Shown here piece after piece: positions 17,522 to 23,757 of a DNA stretch of 57,962 nucleotides. The stretch is from Thermodesulfobium sp. 4217-1. GTDB taxonomy: Bacteria; Thermodesulfobiota; Thermodesulfobiia; Thermodesulfobiales; Thermodesulfobiaceae. A program made the translations under genes and the position numbers. How positions within the stretch are numbered: position 1 is the stretch's first letter; each line of letters begins with the position of its first letter. The DNA is taken from positions 1-57,962 of the forward strand of contig NZ_JBAGBW010000014.1 in NCBI RefSeq assembly GCF_039822205.1, written 5' to 3'. The notes beneath the pieces are model-generated. The model ran no database searches, was not told the origin of the DNA, and was given only the letters and a program-made list of their open reading frames with translations.

Positions 17522-20515
17522 ATGGGGAACATTAAAAGGAGGGACTTCTTAAAACTTACATTTGCAGGTGCTGCGGCAATGGTTATGGACGGCAATATTG
17601 CTGTGCCTGCAAGGGCTTCTGTAAAGCCCTTTAAGTTAAAAGATACTAAAGTAAGTCCTTCAGTATGTATTTATTGCGGTGTTGGCTGCGGACTATTGGT
17701 TTATGCGAAAGACGGCAAGGTAGTAAACATCGAGGGAGATCCTGATAATCCTAACAACGAAGGCGGACTTTGCGCAAAGGGTGCTACCTCATACAACGTT
17801 TATGTCAATCCTCTGAGATTGAAAAAGCCTATGTATAGGGCGCCAGGTTCTGACAAATGGGAAGAAAAAAGTTGGGATTGGACTATCAACGAAGTTGCAA
17901 AGAGGATTCTGAAAACAAGAAATGAAACCTTTGTAAAAGAAGTTGGTGGTGTTCCTGTAAATAGAACTGATGGACTTGTTCAGCTGGGCGGGGCATCTCA
18001 CGATACTGATGAATGCTATCTGCTGTCTAAGTTTGCAAGGTCTCTTGGGATAGTCTATCTCGAACACCAGGCTCGTATATGACACTCTTCCACAGTGGCC
18101 AGTTTAGGCCCTAGTTTTGGAAGAGGTGCAATGACAAATCCACTAACCGATGTAAGAAATTCAGATGTTATTATGATTTGTGGTGGGAATCCTGCCGAGA
18201 ATCACCCTGCTATTGCAAGATATATAAATATGTGTAAAGATTCTGGCGGGACTGTAATCTCTGTAGATCCAAGGTTTACGAGAACTTCTTCGCTATCTGA
18301 CATATATTCGCCGATAAGGCCAGGCACTGACATAGTGTTTTTTGGCGGTTTAATTAATTACATTATCCAAAACAAAAAGTATCAAGAAGTTTATATGAAA
18401 AACTACACAAATGCTTCTTGGTTATTAAAGCCTGAATATGAATTTAAGGACGGACATTTTTCTGGATGGGATGAAGCAAAGAGAATGTACAATTATGCAA
18501 GCTGGGGATTCCAAACGGGGCCAGATAAAAAGGTTTTGAAAGATATGACCCTTCAGGACCCAAATTGTGTGTTTCAAAGGCTTGCAGAGCATTATTCTCG
18601 ATATACGCCTGAAGTTGTAGAAAATGTAGCTGGAATGAAGAAGGAAAACTTCTTGAAAATTGCTGAGGTTTATGCTTCTACTGGAGCACCAGAAAAATCA
18701 GGTTGTTTGATATATGCTATGGGTCTAACTCAACATACTATCGGCACACAAAATATTAGGGCTTTTTGTATGATTCAGCTCTTGCTTGGAAATATGGGTA
18801 TGGCTGGTGGCGGAGTAAACGCTATGAGAGGCGAGGCAAACGTTCAGGGGTCTACTGATATGGGTCTTTTGTTCCATACTTTGCCAGGTTATCTGCCAGC
18901 ACCAAACGACAAATTGCATCCTAATCTTCAGGAATTTATTAAAAAATCTATCGCACCTGATAGTTACTGGGTTAACGCTCCGAAGTTTATTGTAAGCATG
19001 CTAAAGGCATGGTATGGAGATGCAGCCACAAAGGAAAACAATTTCGGATATGACTGGGTGCCAAAGTGGTCAAGGCCAGCTTCCTGGATGCACATATGGG
19101 ACAACCTATATAAAAATGAAGGAATTAAGGGCATGATGATCTGGGGACAAAACCCCCTGGTATCGAGTCCATTTGCTGATAAAACCGGTAAGGCGCTCGA
19201 AAACCTTGAATGGCTGATGCAAGCAGATTTATTTGAGACTGAAACAGCTAATTTCTGGAGAAGGCCTCATGCCGATACGAAAAATATTAAGACAGAAGTA
19301 TTTTTGCTGCCTGTGGCATCAATGGTAGAGAAAGACGGCTCAGCTACCAATACTTCCAGGTGGCTTCAGATGAGATATAAGTCAGTAGAGCCACTTTATG
19401 AATGCAGAGAAGATTCTGTAATAATGCACGACTTAATTCATAAAATAAAAGATCTGGTAAAGGCTGATCCGTCTACGCCAAGTCCAGAATCAATACTGAA
19501 CTTAACATGGGATTACGGTGGACACAACCATAGTGCGGATGAGGTATTTAAAGAAATTAATGGCTTTGAGGTGGCAACGAAAAAACAAGTTCCAGGTTTT
19601 GCTGCGCTAAAAGATGATGGTTCTACTACAAGCGGTTGCTGGATATATTCTGGGATGTTTCCTCCTGCAGGAAATCTTGCTAAGAGGAGGAAACCAGAAA
19701 AAACTGGACTGGGACTCAATCCTGAATGGGGTTGGGCATGGCCTGTAAATAGAAGAATTCTTTACAATAGAGCTGGATGTGACCTGGAAGGCAATCCTTG
19801 GAATCCTGAAAAATATGTTATAAAGTGGGATGCTGGGCAGAAGAAGTGGCTGGGGCGAGATGTTCCTGACTTCTTACCTACAAAAGCTCCGTCAGACGCC
19901 GGAGGAACGCTGCCATTTATCATGCTTACTGGCGGACAGGGAAGAATATTTGTTCCTGGCGGTATAGTGAAAGATGGCCCTGTCCCTGAACACTATGAGC
20001 CAATTGAGTCGCCAGTTGCAAATAAAGTAAATCCTGTACAGAACAATCCAATTGCTGTGATATTTAAGTCAAACATAGACAAGTATGCCCCACTCAACGA
20101 TCCAAAATTCCCATATATTTGTACTACATATAGGGTTGCAGAACATTATCAATCGGGTGCAATCACAAGAAAAATACCTATAACCGTAGAAGCTATGCCA
20201 CAAGTTTTCGCTGAGATCGATCCTGAACTTGCAAAAGAGCTTAACATAAAAGATGGTGACAATGTCGAATTGGAATCCATAAGGGGCAAGGTTAAAGCTA
20301 AGGCATGTGTCACTACCAGGGTCCAGCCGATGACAATCAATGGCAAGAAATATCATGTAGTTGGTATTCCATGGAACTGGGGTTTTGTCGGTATAGATCC
20401 TGATAGCGGTAAAGACGAATCATTTGCTGCAAATCTTGTAACAGAGAATGTAGGGGATCCTACAAGCCTTATTCCAGAATCCAAAGCTTTGATGATTAAC
20501 TTGAGGAGGGCCTAA
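17522..20515 (+). CDS. Formate dehydrogenase catalytic subunit, selenocysteine form (UGA at 18080-18082)
   Basis: A 997-residue protein if the in-frame UGA is read as selenocysteine at residue 187. Tat signal KRRDFLKL (5-12) directs export. A [4Fe-4S] site is formed by Cys49, 52, 56 and 84, followed by the molybdopterin oxidoreductase domain and a C-terminal dinucleotide-binding domain from about residue 880. Around the UGA the product reads QARI-U-HSSTVASLGPSFGRGAMTN; the paralogue at 23758 has Cys there, and FdnG-type enzymes have Sec. The frame continues unchanged for 811 codons after the UGA, and a SECIS-like hairpin follows it. It oxidises formate to CO2 at a Mo or W bis-pyranopterin centre on the outer face of the membrane. 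Followed one base later by its iron-sulfur subunit. Confidence 0.93.
18085..18125 (+). promoter_or_regulatory. Bacterial SECIS element
   Basis: Directly after the UGA, CTCTTCC (18085-18091) pairs perfectly with GGAAGAG (18119-18125). Inside, GGCC (18097-18100) pairs with GGCC (18107-18110) around loop AGTTTA (18101-18106). The apical loop lies 18 bases after the UGA, in the range seen for bacterial SECIS elements that bind SelB. The hairpin is inside coding sequence. The equivalent stretch of the Cys paralogue does not keep the upper stem and has a mismatch in the lower stem. Confidence 0.8.
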
Positions 20516-20516
20516 A

Positions 20517-21296
20517 ATGGAAAGAGTGGCCTATATGTACGATTCTTCTAAGTGTATGGGTTGTAGGGGGTGCCAGAGTATTTGTAAGGAATGGAACGAT
20601 CAAAAAACCGATCCTACAACTTTTAATGGGGTATATACCAATCCTCCCAGTCTAAATCCTGATACCAGGATGATTATAAAATTTTATGACACATTTACTC
20701 CTGATCCAAATTTTAACTTTTTAAAATATCAGTGTTTCCATTGCGGAGATCCTGCATGTGTAAAGGCATGTCCAAGCGGAGCTCTTTTTCAGGCAGAAAA
20801 CGGCATAGTAGCATTTGATGAAAACAAGTGTATAGCATGTGGATACTGTCATAGTGCCTGTCCATTTGGGATTCCGCAAATTGGAAAAGTGATAAACAAA
20901 TGCGATATGTGTTATTCAAGGGTTATGGAGGGTTCTGAATCTGATAAAACTTCTACACCTGCCTGTGTAAAGAGCTGCCCTGCGGGCGCACTTACTTTTG
21001 GGAAAAGAAATGATTTGGTTGAGCAAGGCAAGAAAAAGGTTGAAATTTTGAAAAATAAAGGCTACACAGAAGCAAATCTTTATGGAGAAAATATTCTTGG
21101 GGGATTAGGAGTTCTGGCTATACTAAAGTATTCTCCTGAAAAATATGGTCTTCCAAAGGAACCTACATTTCCTAATGATATTGGTTTGTGGAAAGGCATA
21201 TTACATCCTTTAGGAGTAATAATGTTAGGAGGCGCAGCTGGTTTTGTCGTGCTTCATAGAGCGCTTAACCTGGGGAAAAAGGGAGGTGATCAATAA
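20517..21296 (+). CDS. Formate dehydrogenase iron-sulfur subunit (FdnH-like), copy 1
   Basis: 259 residues. Four ferredoxin-type cysteine clusters carry electrons from the catalytic subunit to the cytochrome b: CMGCRGCQSIC (about 14-24), CFHCGDPACVKACP (about 74-87), CIACGYCHSACP (about 107-118) and CDMC...CVKSCP. A C-terminal membrane anchor (VIMLGGAAGFVVLHRAL) holds it at the membrane, as in FdnH. Start ATG lies one base after the catalytic subunit stop, with GGAGGG upstream. The stop overlaps the next start. Confidence 0.93.
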   Translation: MERVAYMYDSSKCMGCRGCQSICKEWNDQKTDPTTFNGVYTNPPSLNPDTRMIIKFYDTFTPDPNFNFLKYQCFHCGDPACVKACPSGALFQAENGIVAFDENKCIACGYCHSACPFGIPQIGKVINKCDMCYSRVMEGSESDKTSTPACVKSCPAGALTFGKRNDLVEQGKKKVEILKNKGYTEANLYGENILGGLGVLAILKYSPEKYGLPKEPTFPNDIGLWKGILHPLGVIMLGGAAGFVVLHRALNLGKKGGDQ

Positions 21297-21946
21297 TGGC
21301 TGTAGAAAAGATTGAAAAACATAAGAAAAATACGAGGATATTTCACTGGTTGCACTTAATAACATTTATAGTAATGCTCTGGACTGGAATTTCTTTGTTT
21401 TATCCTTGGACCAATGTACTAGGTATGACTTTTGGCAGTCTTAGAAATGCAGCATTTATTCACAAATATCTTGGGTGGTTTTATGTGGTTCTTCCGATAA
21501 TTTATGTTTCCTGGAACTTCAAGCTATTTTCAAACTTTTTCAAAACTATTAGCACATTTACGCCCGAAGACAAGAAATGGTTATCTGTACTGGGTGGTTA
21601 TTTGCATCCCATAATAAAGACTGATGAAGTTCCTCCACAAGGCAAATACAATGCGGGGCAAAAACTCTTGGGTTGGATAATAATTGTTTTTTCAATTTTA
21701 CTGGGCATTACAGGGTTGGTTATGTTTTATTATGCGCTATTCCCTGGTTTATTGGTTCGAACGGCTATAATAGTTCACGTATTTTGTGGCACATTTTTAG
21801 GGGCTGCTGTGATTGTGCACTTTTACCTTGCTGCGGTTAATCCTACATCAAACAAAGAGTTGGGGACTATGCTTGGCAGTGGTATGATAGAGGAAGATTA
21901 TGTAAAACATCACAATGCGCTATGGTATGAAGATCTAAAAAAGTAG
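21296..21946 (+). CDS. Formate dehydrogenase cytochrome b subunit (FdnI-like), copy 1
   Basis: 216 residues with four membrane segments. Histidines in FHWLHLITF, HKYLGWFY and the VHVFCGTFLGAAVIVHFYL segment fit the two heme b sites of FdnI, which pass electrons to the quinone pool. Overlaps the iron-sulfur subunit by one base (TAATG). Ends the first three-gene operon, 10 bases before the first direct repeat. Confidence 0.93.
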   Translation: MAVEKIEKHKKNTRIFHWLHLITFIVMLWTGISLFYPWTNVLGMTFGSLRNAAFIHKYLGWFYVVLPIIYVSWNFKLFSNFFKTISTFTPEDKKWLSVLGGYLHPIIKTDEVPPQGKYNAGQKLLGWIIIVFSILLGITGLVMFYYALFPGLLVRTAIIVHVFCGTFLGAAVIVHFYLAAVNPTSNKELGTMLGSGMIEEDYVKHHNALWYEDLKK

Positions 21947-21956
21947 ACAGTTTCTA

Positions 21957-22051
21957 ATGATACAATAGATTTATAAAGTATATTTAATATTGTTTTAATT
22001 TGAGTGCAAGGTCTTATTTGGCTTTGCACTCAAAAATTGTAAATCTTTATT
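21957..22051 (+). repeat. Direct repeat A1 flanking hicBA, with hairpin
   Basis: 95 bases that recur at 22647-22742 with only two substitutions and one single-base insertion. It contains a hairpin: TTTGAGTGCAA pairs with TTGCACTCAAA (extended by GGTC/GGCT pairs to about 15 bp) around a TTATTT loop. No U-run follows the hairpin, so it is not a classical terminator. It lies between fdnI copy 1 and hicB. Confidence 0.93.
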
Positions 22052-22126
22052 AAAGAGAATTTGATATGAATATATTGATAATTTTAAATCGACGGGTTTT
22101 TGTATATATGATAAAGGAGGAGAATT

Positions 22127-22360
22127 ATGAGGGTTTTAAATTATCGTATATTTCTGAGAAGGGAGCCTGAAGGTGGTTACACGGTAACAGTTCCGTCGTT
22201 GCCAGGCTGTGTAACTTATGGTGATACATTAGACAATGCGGTGTTGATGGCAAAGGAGGCAATTGAGCTTTATATAGAAACCCTTGATTCTCATGGCGAA
22301 GATATACCGTTGGAAGATAACATATTTGAGACTACAGTCGCTGTAGAATCTAATGCCTAA
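22127..22360 (+). CDS. hicB: HicB-family antitoxin
   Basis: 77 residues with the HicB/UPF0150 fold: LNYRIFLRREPEGGYTVTVPSLPGCVTYGDTLDNA and MAKEAIELYIETL are characteristic. Neutralises the HicA RNase by binding it. The protein stops after this domain; there is no C-terminal HTH or ribbon-helix-helix domain of the kind used by longer HicB proteins for autorepression. AAAGGAGGAG precedes the ATG. It overlaps hicA by 8 bases, so the order is antitoxin then toxin. Confidence 0.92.
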   Translation: MRVLNYRIFLRREPEGGYTVTVPSLPGCVTYGDTLDNAVLMAKEAIELYIETLDSHGEDIPLEDNIFETTVAVESNA

Positions 22361-22577
22361 ACTGCCTTCATTAACTTCTCAGAAGGTGATATATATTCTT
22401 CAAAAAAAAGGATTTATACTTGAGAGAACAAAGGGGAGTCATCATATCTATATAAATTTAGAAACTAAAAGAATGGTAGTTGTGCCGTTTCATAAAAAAG
22501 ACCTGCTAAATGGGACGCTTCTTGAGATATTAAAACAGTCAGGTATAAGCAAAGAAGAACTAGAAAAATTGATTTAG
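22353..22577 (+). CDS. hicA: HicA-family mRNA interferase toxin
   Basis: 74 residues, slightly longer than the usual HicA of about 60. Double-stranded-RNA-binding-like fold with the catalytic histidine in TKGSHHIY (about 25-33), then VVPFHKKDLLNGTLLEILKQSGIS, the family's C-terminal signature. Cleaves mRNA when free of HicB. Start ATG lies within the end of hicB. The pair sits between the two formate dehydrogenase operons and is bracketed by direct repeats. Confidence 0.93.
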   Translation: MPKLPSLTSQKVIYILQKKGFILERTKGSHHIYINLETKRMVVVPFHKKDLLNGTLLEILKQSGISKEELEKLI

Positions 22578-22646
22578 AGATATTAAATTGATTTATTTAA
22601 ATTATTTCTGTAATTAATTTAAATAAATTTTAAGCTATATTTGATT

Positions 22647-22742
22647 ATGATAAAATAGATTTATAAAGTATATTTAATAATTGTTTTAATTTGAGTGCAA
22701 GGTCTTAATTGGCTTTGCACTCAAAAATTGTAAATCTTTATT
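22647..22742 (+). repeat. Direct repeat A2 flanking hicBA, with hairpin
   Basis: 96-base second copy of the repeat at 21957-22051, including the same hairpin (TTTGAGTGCAA with TTGCACTCAAA). It ends immediately before the GGAGG ribosome site of fdhE, so it forms the fdhE leader. Recombination between the two copies would remove hicBA and leave one repeat. Confidence 0.93.
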
Positions 22743-22752
22743 GGAGGTATAT

Positions 22753-23538
22753 ATGAATTTAACAAAATATGTAGAAAAGTACCCAATATTAGAATCTGTT
22801 GCTGGGTTTTGGGAAAACTATTTTTCTTGTAGAGATAAGTTGTTATCTAAACTACCTGATTTTATTTCATTAGATAGCATTAAAGTTGAAGAATTTAAAA
22901 AAGCCTTTGATGAAGGCAGACCGTATTTAGATTTATTTAAGCTAAAGATATATAAGAAGGATCTAAATTTTTTGGCAAAAGTTGTAAAAGATGATTTTGG
23001 CATAAAAGAAAAGGTAAAGTTTGATGAAAAGGATTTACCGATATTTGACAAATTAATTTTATCTGAGGATGAAATAGGCTTTGTAAAGCTAATCGTTTAT
23101 TCTTCAATTTATTCATATATTGGCGAGATAATAATGAAAAACTTTAGTCTTGCAAAGTGGTATGAGCCTATTTGCCCTGTTTGCGGTTCAAGAGCTGGCA
23201 TGGGATTTATAGAGGGGGATGGAAAGAAGAGCCTGGTATGCTCTACTTGTTATACCAGGTGGGGACACAGGAGGACAGCTTGCCCTGTATGTGCTGATGA
23301 AGAACAAAAGTCAATGAGATATTTTAGCGTAGATGAGCTTCCTGGGTGGAGAGTAGAGGTTTGCGAGGCTTGTGGGATGTATTTAAAGGTTTTGGATTTA
23401 AGAGAAAAAAATGAGGATACGCCCCTTTATCCTTTGCTTTATCTTTCGAGCTGGGATCTGGACATTTCAGTGAAGGACTTAAATTTCAGACCATCCTGGT
23501 TCAAGATATTTTATGCTGCATCCTGGCTTAATAAATAA
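22753..23538 (+). CDS. fdhE: Formate dehydrogenase accessory protein FdhE
   Basis: 261 residues. The central CPVCGSRAGMG...CSTCYTRWGHRRTACPVC...CEACG arrangement of four CxxC pairs is the rubredoxin-like iron-binding signature of FdhE, a cytoplasmic protein needed to mature Tat-exported formate dehydrogenases. The N-terminal 140 residues are helical. An upstream TTG in frame at 22741 overlaps the ribosome site; ATG 22753 follows GGAGG with normal spacing. Its position between two fdn operons suggests it serves both. Confidence 0.9.
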   Translation: MNLTKYVEKYPILESVAGFWENYFSCRDKLLSKLPDFISLDSIKVEEFKKAFDEGRPYLDLFKLKIYKKDLNFLAKVVKDDFGIKEKVKFDEKDLPIFDKLILSEDEIGFVKLIVYSSIYSYIGEIIMKNFSLAKWYEPICPVCGSRAGMGFIEGDGKKSLVCSTCYTRWGHRRTACPVCADEEQKSMRYFSVDELPGWRVEVCEACGMYLKVLDLREKNEDTPLYPLLYLSSWDLDISVKDLNFRPSWFKIFYAASWLNK

Positions 23539-23703
23539 TACTTATTCTTGTTTAAGATAAGAATATTTTATAAGAAATTTTTTTAAATTAACAATTTCAA
23601 GAATATAATTTAAATTTGCAAATAAAATATTATTTAGGATAAAATTTTTTTATATATTTAATTTGAGTATTATTATTTAACCAGTTTAATGTGATATTAT
23701 TAA

Positions 23704-23745
23704 CTTGATAGTGTTTTGAAATTATAAAATATATTCACTATCAAG
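23704..23745 (+). repeat. 10-bp inverted repeat just upstream of the Cys formate dehydrogenase operon
   Basis: CTTGATAGTG (23704-23713) and its exact complement CACTATCAAG (23736-23745) are separated by 22 AT-rich bases. The right arm runs into the ribosome site AAGGGAG. It may be an operator for a dimeric regulator or an RNA hairpin controlling translation. The Sec operon has no counterpart. Confidence 0.7.
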
Positions 23746-23757
23746 GGAGTGAAATGA

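Noticed and set aside
18080-18095. Apparent nonsense mutation splitting the first formate dehydrogenase gene
   Set aside because: The frame is unchanged on both sides, the position is the catalytic Sec site, a SECIS-like hairpin follows, and selA is present. Pseudogene was rejected.
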